Positions 47,028 through 57,431 of a DNA stretch of 64,000 bases are shown here, piece by piece (the first letter of the stretch is position 1; each line of letters opens with the position of its first letter). The notes beneath the pieces are model-generated. The model saw nothing but the letters and a program-made list of their open reading frames with translations. It had not been told where the DNA came from and searched no databases. The DNA is taken from contig NZ_CADIKF010000003.1 of NCBI RefSeq assembly GCF_902859875.1, forward strand, positions 62,001 through 126,000. Reading direction: 5' to 3'. Source of the stretch: Paraburkholderia solisilvae. Lineage in GTDB: Bacteria > Pseudomonadota > Gammaproteobacteria > Burkholderiales > Burkholderiaceae. The position numbers were made by a program, and so were the translations under genes.

Positions 47028-47465
47028 AACGTGCTGGGGACGGTTCCGGGCATGATTCCGACACGTTGTGCGCGCGTTGTGCAACCGCATGCCGGTGTCG
47101 TGAATCGGGGGTTTCCTGAACCGCCGATTATACGGGATCGGCGCCTGCGCGCGGCGGCGCGGCGCCGCCTGCACACAGTGCTGGCCGATCGGCCAGGGCT
47201 CGCGACCGCGAACCCGCCGGAAAAGGCCTGCGGCAACGCGCCCCGGCGCCGCTTGTCGGGCGGAAGCGGGGGCCGAAGCGGGAGGGGGCCGAAGCGCGGA
47301 TGCAGGCGGCGCGCGACGCGATGCCGGTCGTCATGCCTATGCCGTTTGGCCGAATAGGCTGGCCAGTCCCGATCGCTTAAGATGCGCAAGGTCACTTCAA
47401 TCCGTTGCGATCGCTGTCGCGCTCGCTTGAGCGCCGCTTGCATATCGAGGAGACATCAACCGAAC
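47028..47465. other. Divergent intergenic region alaS / CoA-transferase
   Basis: 438 bp without a supported gene. The alaS side holds a minus-strand TATAAT (47132-47127). The middle (47140-47340) is very GC-rich with a ggggccgaagcg direct repeat (about 47268-47297). The right end has a GAGGAG about 14 bp before the CoA-transferase ATG. Confidence 0.5.
47127..47132 (-). promoter_or_regulatory. Candidate -10 box for alaS
   Basis: A perfect TATAAT on the minus strand about 100 bp upstream of the alaS ATG, with no clear -35. The flanking gccgattata is nearly the same as that before the rpiR gene (25403-25409). Confidence 0.4.
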
Positions 47466-48686
47466 ATGGGCGCACTCAGTCATATCCGCGTGCTGGATCT
47501 CAGCCGCGTGCTCGCCGGTCCGTGGTGTGCGCAAACGCTCGCCGATTTCGGCGCCGACGTGATCAAGATCGAACGGCCGGGCGCCGGCGACGACACGCGC
47601 CACTGGGGCCCGCCGTACCTGAAGACGCCAGACGGCGCCGATACGCGCGAAGCGGCGTATTACCTCGCGGCGAACCGCAACAAGCGTTCGGTCACGGTCG
47701 ACATCGCGACAGCCGAAGGCCAGCGCATCGTGCGCGAGCTCGCCGCGAAGAGCGACGTCGTGCTCGAGAACTACAAGGTCGGGCAGTTGAAACGCTACGG
47801 GCTCGACTACGAGTCGCTGCGCGCGATCAAACCGGACCTGATCTACTGCTCGGTCACGGGCTTCGGTCAGACCGGCCCGTACGCGCAGCGCGCGGGCTAC
47901 GACTTCATCGTGCAAGGCCTCGGCGGTTTCATGAGCATCACCGGAGAGCGCGACGGCGTGCCGGGCGGCGGCCCGCAGAAGGCCGGCGTCGCGATCGCCG
48001 ACCTGATGACGGGCATGTATGCGAGCGTCGCCGTGCTGACCGCGCTTGCGCATCGCGACCGTACCGGCGTCGGCCAGTACATCGACATGGCGCTGCTCGA
48101 CGTGCAGGTCGCGATGCTCGCCAACATGAATTCGAATTTTCTTGCGAGCGGCACGCCACCCGCGCGATGGGGCAATGCGCATCAGAACATCGTCCCGTAC
48201 CAGACGTTTCAGACGAGCGACGGCTGGATCATCGTCGCAGTCGGCAACGACGGACAGTTCCGCAAGTTCGTCGAAGCGGGCGGCCGTGCGGCGCTCGCGG
48301 ACGATGCGCGCTTTGCGACCAATCCCGAGCGCGTGCGCAACCGCGAAGTGCTGGTGCCGCTGCTGGCCGACATGGTCCGCGCGCGCAGCAAGCGCGAATG
48401 GATCGATGCGCTCGAAGCGGCGCAGGTGCCGTGCGGGCCGATCAACGACCTGCGCGAAGTGTTCGAGAACGAGCAGGTCGTCGCGCGCGGCATGCAGGTC
48501 GACCTGCCGCATCCGTGCGGCGGCGCCGTGAAGCTGGTGCGCAACCCCATCCGCATGACGGAAACGCCGCCGCAGGCCGCCGCCCATCCGCCGACGCTGG
48601 GCGAGCATACCGACGCGGTGCTGCAAAGCGTGCTTGGCTATAGCGACGCGCAGATCGCGGCGCTGCGTGGGCAAAAGGTGATCTGA
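47466..48686 (+). CDS. CaiB/BaiF-family (type III) CoA-transferase
   Basis: A 406-residue enzyme that moves CoA between carboxylic acids through a covalent aspartyl intermediate. It has the N-terminal LSHIRVLDLSRVLAGPWCAQ and FGADVIKIERP, NRNKRSVTVDI, then GFGQTGPYAQRAGYDFIVQG, and the catalytic Asp in KAGVAIADLMTGMYAS. The family includes formyl-CoA, succinyl-CoA:carnitine and glutarate (SugCT) CoA-transferases; this sequence looks like the glutarate/succinate-type branch, but the substrate cannot be fixed. It stands alone, with no acyl-CoA dehydrogenase beside it. Confidence 0.88.
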   Translation: MGALSHIRVLDLSRVLAGPWCAQTLADFGADVIKIERPGAGDDTRHWGPPYLKTPDGADTREAAYYLAANRNKRSVTVDIATAEGQRIVRELAAKSDVVLENYKVGQLKRYGLDYESLRAIKPDLIYCSVTGFGQTGPYAQRAGYDFIVQGLGGFMSITGERDGVPGGGPQKAGVAIADLMTGMYASVAVLTALAHRDRTGVGQYIDMALLDVQVAMLANMNSNFLASGTPPARWGNAHQNIVPYQTFQTSDGWIIVAVGNDGQFRKFVEAGGRAALADDARFATNPERVRNREVLVPLLADMVRARSKREWIDALEAAQVPCGPINDLREVFENEQVVARGMQVDLPHPCGGAVKLVRNPIRMTETPPQAAAHPPTLGEHTDAVLQSVLGYSDAQIAALRGQKVI

Positions 48687-48712
48687 CGCGGCAAGCGATC
48701 TGCCTCAAGCGC

Positions 48713-48758
48713 GCCTCAGTTCGTCTCAGCGCGCCTCTGTTCGCCTCAGTTCGTCTCA
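48713..48758. repeat. 16-bp direct repeat
   Basis: gcctcagttcgtctca at 48713-48728 and 48743-48758, separated by a related partial unit. The second copy overlaps the stop codon of the RBBP9-like gene. Confidence 0.6.
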
Positions 48759-49319
48759 AGCGAGCGATGTGAGCCAGCCAAGTCCGTCCTGCCAGTCGGC
48801 GAGGCCGCTATCCGCGTTGATATGTCCGCGCGCGCCGATGCTGATCCAGCGGCCGCCCCATGCGGCCGCGCACGCCTGCGAAAACGACACGCTGCCGTAC
48901 GGATCGTCGGTGCTGGAAACGACGATTGTCGGGAACGGCAAGCGTTTGTGCGGAACCGGCGCAAAACCGCTTGCCGTGGCTGGAAAGGCACGGCCGGCCG
49001 GATCCGGCACCGCAACGAGCAGCGCGCCGGCCACCTTGTCGCGCTGCGAGGGTGTTGCGTAGCTGCTTGCCCACCACGCGAGCGTCAGACAGCCCAGGCT
49101 GTGCGCGGCGAACACGACCGGCGCACCGTCCGCAGGCACCGCGGCCACCGCCGCATCGAGCGTGCGGCACCAGTCCTCGCGCACCGGGTGCGCCCAGTCG
49201 GGCATACGCACCCGCGAAAACGACGCATGCGTGGCTTCCCAGCGCGTTTGCCAATGCCCCGGGCCGGAATCCAGATACCCGGGCAGCACCAGTACGTTCG
49301 GTTCTTTCTGGAACGCCAT
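48756..49319 (-). CDS. RBBP9/YdeN-family alpha/beta hydrolase
   Basis: A 187-residue small serine hydrolase. It has an N-terminal NVLVLPGYLDSGPGHWQTRW, the nucleophile elbow AAHSLGCLTLAWW (Ser), an Asp in SSTDDPYGS and a His in ARGHINADSGL, i.e. a full triad. Length is normal for the family (about 180-190). Physiological substrates are unknown. The ATG before AFQKEP is chosen over an upstream TTG in the same frame. Confidence 0.85.
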   Translation of the reverse strand: MAFQKEPNVLVLPGYLDSGPGHWQTRWEATHASFSRVRMPDWAHPVREDWCRTLDAAVAAVPADGAPVVFAAHSLGCLTLAWWASSYATPSQRDKVAGALLVAVPDPAGRAFPATASGFAPVPHKRLPFPTIVVSSTDDPYGSVSFSQACAAAWGGRWISIGARGHINADSGLADWQDGLGWLTSLA

Positions 49320-49456
49320 CACCTTTTTCTCGTCCTCGATCAACGTGTCGCAAACGCCCGCCTTGCCATCCGCGCTGTCACCGCTTCAACAAGCGGGCTT
49401 CATCGCCACGCTTGACCATGCTTCACAACCGGTGCGCGTCGTGCAACTGCCCGCCG

Positions 49457-51889
49457 CTATCGATACACGCGCGCCACACCGACGCCGCGCGGGTCGGCGG
49501 CCGGTTGCGGTGTCGTGCCGTCGATGCGGATCATTTGCACATCGCCATCGAAAGTCTGACCCTGGAGCGTATACCCCATCGATTTCAATTGCTGTGCGAG
49601 ATCGCCGGTAATCGGGCGGTACGGCTCCCAGTCGATCACCTTCGGCGGCAACAGCTGATGATGAAACCGCATGGCGGCAAGCGCATCGGCCGGCGACATG
49701 TGGAAGTCGTACAGGTCGGTCATCACCTGGAAGATCGTCGTGAAGATTCGCGAGCCGCCCGGCGTGCCGATCACCAGTGCGACCTTGCCGTCCTTCAGCA
49801 CGATGGTCGGCGTCATCGACGACACCGGTCGACGTCCCGGCGCGATCGTATTGCGATCGCCGGCATCCGCGCCGGGCTTCGCGACGAAGTCGTCCATCGC
49901 GTCGTTAAGCAGGAAACCGCCGCCGTCCACCACCACGCCGGAACCGAACGAGCCGTTCAGCGTGTAGGTGTTCGATACCGCGTTGCCCCACTTGTCGACC
50001 ACCGAGAAATGCGTCGTCTGCGGTTTCTCTGGCGGCGGCGCGTCGCCGGAGGCTGGGGTGTTCGATGCTGTGCCGGATGGTTGAGCTGGCTGCGTCGGCT
50101 GATCCGCGCCAGGCTGACTCGCGCCGGGTTGACTCGCAGCGGCCTGCGCTGGGCTCGCCTGCCCGGTATTCGCCTGCGTGGCGCCGACAGGATTTGCGTT
50201 GGTTTGCACCGGGCGCGCAGGACCGGCGTTTGCCTCGCCGGCATTCGCCGGAACGGCCCTTAACTGGCCCACGCTTGTCTGGCCTGAACTTGCCTCGCCG
50301 ACATTGCCCTGCACCGTGCCTGCTTGAGCCGTGTTCGCTGAGGCCGCACTCGCCGGCCCCACTCCAGCGGGGCCGGCATTCCCCTGCCTCGCGTTTGCCT
50401 GTGCTGCGTTTGCCTGGCCCGCGTTCGCCTGCCCTGCGTTCGCCGGACCCGCGTTCACCTGGCCCGCAGCCGTCGAACCCGGGATCGCCGCACCGGCGCC
50501 GCCTGCCTGACCCGCACGCCCCTGGTCTGCACCGGCCTGCGCGGCACTCGCCGAACTCGCACCCGCAGGCGCGGCATTCACCGGCGCTGCGGCTGCCTGA
50601 TCCGACGCCGCCTGCGCCGCCCTTTCCTGTTCCGCCTTTTCCGCGGCGGCCTTTTCCGCGGCGGCCTTCTCAGCAGCCGCCTTCTCAGCAGCCGCCTTCT
50701 CAGCCGCAGCCTTCTCCTGCGCCACCTCCTGCTCCTGCAACTGCTTCACCTCGCCCGCCCGTTGCGCGAGGTACGCATCGTCGGTCAGCTTGCCGACCGG
50801 CACATTCGTCGCATCCGGGTCCGCCGCCGATTGCTGACGGTCCGCGAACACGCGGTCTTCGATCTGCGCGATCAGCCGGATATACGGCGCCGAGTTCAGA
50901 TCGAGTCCCGCAAACACCGGCTTCAGGTCCGCTTTCATTTTCAGCAACTGGATCAACGCGATGCCGCCCGAACCCGGCGGCGGCGCGGTAACGACCCGGT
51001 AGCCATTCCAGTCCGCCACGAGCGGATCGCGCCAGCGCGCCTTGTACTGGCCAAGGTCGCCCTTCGAGATCATCCCGTGGCCGTACATCTGCTTTGCGAT
51101 CAGGTCGGCCGTCTGCCCGTCGTAGAACTCGCGGCCGCCGTCGTCGGCAATGCGCCCGAGCGTCTGCGCAAGCTCCGGCTGCCGGAACGTCGCGCCGGCC
51201 TTCAGACCCGCGAAGTACGCACCGAAATTGGTCTTGCCGGCGAACTTCGCGGCCGCGTCGTCGCGACGCTTCTGCAGCGACGCGTCGACCGTGAAGCCGT
51301 CGGTCGCATAGTGAGTCGCCGGCGCGAGCACCTGCTTCCACTTGAGCTTGCCGAAGCGGCGCTGCACCTCCCACATTCCGGCGACCGTGCCCGGCACGCC
51401 GGCCGCGCGAAAGCCGATCGCGCTCATGTCCTTGATGACATTGCCCTTGTCGTCCAGATACATGTCGCGTGTCGAGCGCTGCGGCGCCTGCGCGCTGTAA
51501 TCGAGAAAGTACGGCTTGCCGTCGATCTGCAGCGTCATGAAGCCGCCGCCGCCCAGATTGCCGGCATCCGGGCGGGTCACGGCGAGCGTGAACGCGATCG
51601 CCACCGCCGCGTCGACCGCGTTGCCGCCCTGCGCGAAAATCTGCTGCGCCGTGTCCGCGCCGTACTGGTCGGGCACCGCGACCGCCGCTGCATCGAGCAC
51701 CGGCTTGTCTGTCGCCGTCTTCGCGTGGGCCGGTGCGGGTGCGGTGCCTGCCAGCACGACCGCGAGCGCGATAAGCGCGGCCGCATGAATCGTCTTGCGA
51801 GCGGACCGTTCGCCGGCCATTTTGATGTCGGCCCTATTGCCTGAAAGGGCGTGATGCGCAACGCGCGCATCGAGCGTCGAAAGAGGCAT
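49457..51889 (-). CDS. ggt: Gamma-glutamyltranspeptidase with a giant low-complexity insertion
   Basis: Periplasmic N-terminal-nucleophile hydrolase that removes gamma-glutamyl groups from glutathione and self-cleaves into two subunits. The 810-residue precursor is about 230 longer than usual. A signal peptide (hydrophobic core IHAAALIALAVVLAG, ending AHA, about residue 57) precedes NLGGGGFMTL, GVPGTVAGMWE and PPPGSGGIALIQLL. The nucleophile is Thr625 in TTHFSVVD, followed by SSMTPTIVLKDG and the oxyanion GTPGGSRIF. Between about 385 and 615, directly before the cleavage site, lies a KAAAE-repeat helix and then a long Ala/Gln/Asn/Gly/Pro-rich tract. I use the ATG at 51889 because GGAG sits 8 bp upstream; an in-frame ATG at 51820 gives a more usual signal peptide but has no ribosome site. 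Confidence 0.9.
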   Translation of the reverse strand: MPLSTLDARVAHHALSGNRADIKMAGERSARKTIHAAALIALAVVLAGTAPAPAHAKTATDKPVLDAAAVAVPDQYGADTAQQIFAQGGNAVDAAVAIAFTLAVTRPDAGNLGGGGFMTLQIDGKPYFLDYSAQAPQRSTRDMYLDDKGNVIKDMSAIGFRAAGVPGTVAGMWEVQRRFGKLKWKQVLAPATHYATDGFTVDASLQKRRDDAAAKFAGKTNFGAYFAGLKAGATFRQPELAQTLGRIADDGGREFYDGQTADLIAKQMYGHGMISKGDLGQYKARWRDPLVADWNGYRVVTAPPPGSGGIALIQLLKMKADLKPVFAGLDLNSAPYIRLIAQIEDRVFADRQQSAADPDATNVPVGKLTDDAYLAQRAGEVKQLQEQEVAQEKAAAEKAAAEKAAAEKAAAEKAAAEKAEQERAAQAASDQAAAAPVNAAPAGASSASAAQAGADQGRAGQAGGAGAAIPGSTAAGQVNAGPANAGQANAGQANAAQANARQGNAGPAGVGPASAASANTAQAGTVQGNVGEASSGQTSVGQLRAVPANAGEANAGPARPVQTNANPVGATQANTGQASPAQAAASQPGASQPGADQPTQPAQPSGTASNTPASGDAPPPEKPQTTHFSVVDKWGNAVSNTYTLNGSFGSGVVVDGGGFLLNDAMDDFVAKPGADAGDRNTIAPGRRPVSSMTPTIVLKDGKVALVIGTPGGSRIFTTIFQVMTDLYDFHMSPADALAAMRFHHQLLPPKVIDWEPYRPITGDLAQQLKSMGYTLQGQTFDGDVQMIRIDGTTPQPAADPRGVGVARVYR

Positions 51890-52883
51890 TCAGGGAACTC
51901 CGGAATAAATGAGCGCCGGCTGGCTGCCGGCAAAGCGAATGCGGCACATGTTGCACGCCGCGTCAGGAGACCGTTGCAATGACCGGTCCCGCCAGAATGC
52001 GAGATGCGCCGGACGACGCTGGCAGCGCTATGTGCGACGCTTGCGGCAACCGCGTCTGGGCCCTCGCCTGGGCCTCCGCTTGTGCCTCGCTTCGGGTCGC
52101 CGGCTTGCGCCATCGCGCTTGCACCACCGCTTGCACCACCGCTCGCCCCGCCGCTTGCACTGTGGTACTGCGGGCCACATTGGTTGCGCCACCGCCCGCG
52201 CCGCTACCACGCACAACGTCGTGCATGGCCGCACCGTGTTTGCGCCGTGCCATGCGCGATCTGTCAGGTCGCCTGCCGCCCGCGCAGCGCCGCTGACACA
52301 GCGAGTCGCGCGATACAGTCCGTGCGCCCCGATGCGCCCTCGAGCGTGCGCATTCGTCCACACGTTCGGTGCCTGTTTCGCCGCACGTTTCGGTGCCGAT
52401 CTTACCGCTCAGCAAGTTCGCGCTACCGCATTCCGTGCGCGGGATCCGCGTACTGGCGCCCGCGCCTTTCGACGCCTGCCCTTTCGCCGCCCGCCTTACC
52501 GCTTCGCAACCCGCGACACGGGCGCATCGCACAAAACGACCCCATTGGCCTCGCGAAGCACCGGCGGCACGCGCGAAGCGCTGACACACCCCGGCGCGGC
52601 GAACAACGCATCGAAGATACTTCGCCGCCGGCGCATGCTACCGGCACCGGCGTGCGCGGCTCAAAGCGTTTTACGTCCTGTTACAGCGCCTTTCGAATGA
52701 CCACATGCGGGCCATACGCGGGTCACATGCAGGCCGAACGCACGCCACACACGCCGCAAAAACCGCCGCCACGCCCACCCCCTGCGCTCCAACAGCCAAA
52801 GCCGCTGTACCTCACAACCCTGTCAGGTAGAATTGTCGGATTAGGGGGCGCAGCGCGTGCTCCCGTCACTTTCTTCCATTCGC
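51890..52883. other. Long intergenic region ggt / glnS
   Basis: 994 bp with no gene I can support. Open frames exist in several registers, but all are Arg/Ala/Pro/Cys-rich composition artefacts without start signals or family resemblance. It holds a 12-bp tandem array (52117-52164), C-rich tracts, and just before glnS a less GC-rich leader with TAGAAT (52828-52833). Confidence 0.5.
52117..52164. repeat. 12-bp tandem repeat, four units
   Basis: Two exact copies of gcttgcaccacc (52117-52140) followed by gctcgccccgcc and gcttgcactgtg. A fifth related unit (gcttgcgccatc, 52103-52114) is offset by 2 bp. Confidence 0.7.
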
Positions 52884-54605
<1,722 letters not shown>

Positions 54606-54667
54606 CGGCCTCTTGCAGCGTCACCGGGTAGCAGCAAGCGCCGCGCGGCATGGCCGGGTATCGCATG

Positions 54668-54710
54668 TCGCGCGGGCAACGCGCACTGCAAAGCTCGCAT
54701 GCCCGCGCGA
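54668..54710. repeat. 11-bp inverted repeat after glnS
   Basis: tcgcgcgggca (54668-54678) pairs with tgcccgcgcga (54700-54710). A stable GC stem 62 bp after the glnS stop without a T-run; possibly the end of the glnS transcript. Confidence 0.4.
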
Positions 54711-54791
54711 GCGACAAGCACGCTGTTTGATTGCCACGGTCCTTTGAGGATGACGGTGGGGCCGGTGCACGTACCGCCCCGGGGGAGAACG

Positions 54792-55724
54792 ATGATCGCT
54801 GCACGTCGAGTCTGCGGAACCGCACTGGCAGCCATGCTGGCGCCCGTCGTCATGTGTGCCGTCACGTATATGGCCGCCGCATCGCCGGCCCGCGCGGACG
54901 AACTGACCGGCACGCTGAAGAAAATTCGCGACGACGGCGTCGTCGTGCTCGGCGTACGCGAGGCATCGATTCCGTTTTCATACTGGGACGGCGGACGCAC
55001 GGTCGGCTATTCGCAGACCATCGCGCTCGCGATTGTCGACGAAATCCGCAAGGCGCTCGGCCTGCCGCACCTGCGCGTGCGCGAAGTGACCATCACCTCG
55101 GCCAACCGTTTCCCGATGCTCGTCAACAATCAGATCGACTTCGAGTGCGGGTCGACCACGCATACGCACGAGCGCGAGAATGTCGCCGCGTTCTCCAATA
55201 CGTTTTTTCAGTATGCGGTGCGGATGATCACGCGCAAGAACGCGGGCATCACCGATTTCCCCGATCTCGCCGGCAAAGCGGTCGTGACGACCGCGGGCAC
55301 GTCCGACGAACGGCTGTTGCGGCAGTTGAACAGCGACAAGCAGCTGAACATGCGCATTGCGAGCGTCAAGGACCATGCGGACGCGTTCGCCGCGGTCAAA
55401 TCGGACCGCGCGGTCGCGTTCGTGATGGACGAGCCGATCCTGTACGGCTTTCGCGCCACCGATGCGCATCCCGACGACTTCATCGTGACCGGCACGCCGC
55501 TCGGCCTCGAAAGCTATGCGTGCATGTTCCGCAAGGGCGACGCGCCGTTTCGCGATCTCGTCAACGGCGTGATCTCGCGAATGCAGACGTCGGGCGAAGC
55601 GGAGCGGCTCTACAACGTGTGGTTCACGCAACCGATTCCGCCGCACGGCATCAATCTGAATTACCCGCTGTCGCCGGAAATGCGCGCGCTATTTGCGCAT
55701 CCGAACGACAAGGCGCTCGACTGA
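54792..55724 (+). CDS. GltI-like amino-acid ABC transporter binding protein
   Basis: A 310-residue periplasmic solute-binding protein of family 3. A signal peptide (hydrophobic TALAAMLAPVVMCAVTYMAA, ending ARA|DE near residue 36) is followed by ELTGTLKKIRDDGVVVLGVREASIPFSY, QTIALAIVDEI, and the ligand-binding FECGSTTHTHERENVAAFS. This matches glutamate/aspartate-binding GltI. Normally gltJ, gltK and gltL follow; here none does, so it is an orphan receptor that must share a permease encoded elsewhere. GGGGGAG lies 5 bp before the ATG. Confidence 0.87.
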   Translation: MIAARRVCGTALAAMLAPVVMCAVTYMAAASPARADELTGTLKKIRDDGVVVLGVREASIPFSYWDGGRTVGYSQTIALAIVDEIRKALGLPHLRVREVTITSANRFPMLVNNQIDFECGSTTHTHERENVAAFSNTFFQYAVRMITRKNAGITDFPDLAGKAVVTTAGTSDERLLRQLNSDKQLNMRIASVKDHADAFAAVKSDRAVAFVMDEPILYGFRATDAHPDDFIVTGTPLGLESYACMFRKGDAPFRDLVNGVISRMQTSGEAERLYNVWFTQPIPPHGINLNYPLSPEMRALFAHPNDKALD

Positions 55725-55905
55725 TTGCACGGCTTGCCCCGCGCTCGGTCGAGCGCGAGCGAATGGACGCGGCGGCATAAGACATAAGTCGACGAACGAC
55801 GGCGGACGGCGACGGCAAGCGGCGAGCGACGGCGCATAGCAGCGCATCGCGGCCCGCACGCGCACGCGTAGAGCGGCCGGAGCCCGCGCGCTTGCACGGC
55901 ACCGC

Positions 55906-56355
55906 TCACAACGACCGGTGCAGTTCCGCGAGCGACAAAGTGGTCTGAAAGAGCCGCGTGAGACTGCGGCTCGCATAGCGTTCGACTTCATCGGGCCGGC
56001 ACCAGCGGTACGCATCCATCTCGGGAATCATCACGCCGTCCGAGCGGCGCGGAAACAGCGATGTGCAGGTGCACGACGACAGGTCGAGTTCGCTCGCATG
56101 GGCTCGCGCCGCAAACAGATGCAGATCCTTGTCGCGCCGATACAGAAAGCGGCCGAGGTCGGTCAGCCGCTCGGCGCCGATCGCGAGCCCGGTTTCCTCG
56201 ACCATTTCGCGCAATGCGGTGTCCGCCGGCGCCTCGCCCGGTTCGCCCTGCCCTTTCGGAATGTCCCAATGATCGGTGCCGGTCGCATGCGCGAGCAGCA
56301 CCCGGCCGTCAGGGGTGAGCAGCACGACGCCGCACGAGACAATGCGCTCGTTCAA
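55906..56355 (-). CDS. NUDIX hydrolase, TTG start coupled to the upstream gene
   Basis: A 149-residue single-domain NUDIX protein. The box G(x5)E(x7)REx2EExG appears as GQGEPGEAPADTALREMVEETG, preceded by WDIPK as in Ap4A or dinucleoside-polyphosphate hydrolases; the substrate is not assigned. There is no ATG before the domain. The only reasonable start is a TTG that overlaps the stop of the preceding gene (TTGA), pointing to translational coupling. The upstream extension in this frame is antisense-like filler. Confidence 0.78.
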   Translation of the reverse strand: MNERIVSCGVVLLTPDGRVLLAHATGTDHWDIPKGQGEPGEAPADTALREMVEETGLAIGAERLTDLGRFLYRRDKDLHLFAARAHASELDLSSCTCTSLFPRRSDGVMIPEMDAYRWCRPDEVERYASRSLTRLFQTTLSLAELHRSL

Positions 56356-56750
56356 TGCCGCTTCTGCAGAATCCAGCGGCCGCCGCCCTGGCGGCAGAAG
56401 CGCGGCGCCAGGCTCATCGACTGCCCTTTCCCGTTGAGCACGACGCGCACGGTGCGGCAGGTGTTCGCACCGTCTTTCGCGGTGTCTTCGATCGTCATTT
56501 GCGCATCGAGCTTGACGCCGTTGCCGGTGCCCGTGTTGGTCCACGTGGTGGTGTCGCCGTCCTGCTTCTTGTCGAGTGCATCGAACGCGGCGGCTTTCAG
56601 CGAATCGATGTCGCGCTGCTTCATATAGCTGATCGGCGTCTCGTTCAGAAAGCCGAGGTTCGCGGCCTGCGCGGCGAGCGAGCCTGCGGCCAGCAGCGCG
56701 CCGATCGTCAGGCGGGTGAGGTGAAGCACGGTCCGGTTTCGCATCGGCAT
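56352..56750 (-). CDS. Small surface-antigen-like (RT0821/17-kDa-type) exported protein
   Basis: A 132-residue protein with a signal peptide (LTIGALLAAGSLAAQA, cleavage about residue 30) and a C-terminal half resembling the rickettsial 17-kDa surface-antigen domain: DTTTWTNTGTGNGV, then CRTVRVVLNGKGQ and FCRQGGGRWIL, with two conserved Cys that may pair. There is no lipobox Cys, so it is probably periplasmic rather than a lipoprotein. The start could be the ATG at 56750 or 56744; GGAG about 14 bp upstream is weak. It is coupled to the NUDIX gene by a 4-bp overlap. Confidence 0.7.
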   Translation of the reverse strand: MPMRNRTVLHLTRLTIGALLAAGSLAAQAANLGFLNETPISYMKQRDIDSLKAAAFDALDKKQDGDTTTWTNTGTGNGVKLDAQMTIEDTAKDGANTCRTVRVVLNGKGQSMSLAPRFCRQGGGRWILQKRH

Positions 56751-57138
56751 TTTGTTCGATCTCCGTGGATGGTCAGTGGCGACCGGGGCTGAGCCTTCGG
56801 GTAAGCCCATCCGGGTCGGCCAATCTGGGGCAGCGCCCGTTCGGGTCAGCGCGTCGGCGTGGAACCCATTGAGGTTGACCCTATCAGGGCAACTCACGAT
56901 CTGGACCTGAAAAGAATAGCACGCACACCGCACCGCCGATCTCACAAAGCTCAACGCACCGATGCGCGATGCGCCGCATTGCGCCGGCCGGCGCGCGCGC
57001 ATCGTCGGCGAGCGGCGCTCGCGACGCGCGCCGTTCGATTTTAGGACGGGTCTCATGGGCGCGCCGCCGCGCCGTTCATAAGATGACGGACTCCTGCAGC
57101 GCGCATGCCGCGCTTGCTGCTTCACGCATCCGGCCATC
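56751..57138. other. Intergenic region, 388 bp
   Basis: Between a minus-strand gene and a small plus-strand frame. I see no gene, terminator or convincing promoter. The middle has repeated cgggt(c/a)a/g elements (56796-56848) and a lower-GC patch at 56885-56925. Confidence 0.4.
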
Positions 57139-57381
57139 ATGGACTTCTCTTTCGCGCTGCGATTCTTCACGCTGATGCTGACGCTGATCTGCATCGCGCT
57201 GCTTCACGTGGCCATGCCGCTGGTGATACGCCGCGACGCGCAGCAGCATCCGCTCATGGCGAGCCTCACCGGTCGGCCGCGCGAACGGTGGCCCGCGATG
57301 CTGACCGGCGCCGGCGTCGCGCTGTTGCTGGTTTCTTTTGCATTGCTCGCCGCCGCCGGCTGCACATTATTCGCGCGGTAA
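57139..57381 (+). CDS. Small two-helix membrane protein (hypothetical)
   Basis: An 80-residue frame with two strongly hydrophobic segments (about 3-29 and 55-77) flanking an Arg-rich, hydrophilic loop, i.e. a hairpin membrane protein with the loop probably on the cytoplasmic side by the positive-inside rule. No family is recognised. No good ribosome site precedes the ATG. It is isolated between a minus-strand operon and the minus-strand peroxidase gene. The membrane pattern makes it more credible than other short frames, but it could still be spurious. Confidence 0.42.
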   Translation: MDFSFALRFFTLMLTLICIALLHVAMPLVIRRDAQQHPLMASLTGRPRERWPAMLTGAGVALLLVSFALLAAAGCTLFAR

Positions 57382-57431
57382 CGCGCAGCGACGCTCACCC
57401 GGCAACGCTCGATCAGCGGCCGCGCACCGCA

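Noticed and set aside
43740..47357. 1205-codon plus-strand frame
   Set aside because: It runs through the end of the LysR gene and antisense to the whole of alaS; composition artefact.
51963..52589. 208-codon minus-strand frame in the ggt/glnS gap
   Set aside because: Arg/Ala/Gly/Cys-rich with a tandem repeat inside, no ribosome site and no recognisable domain.
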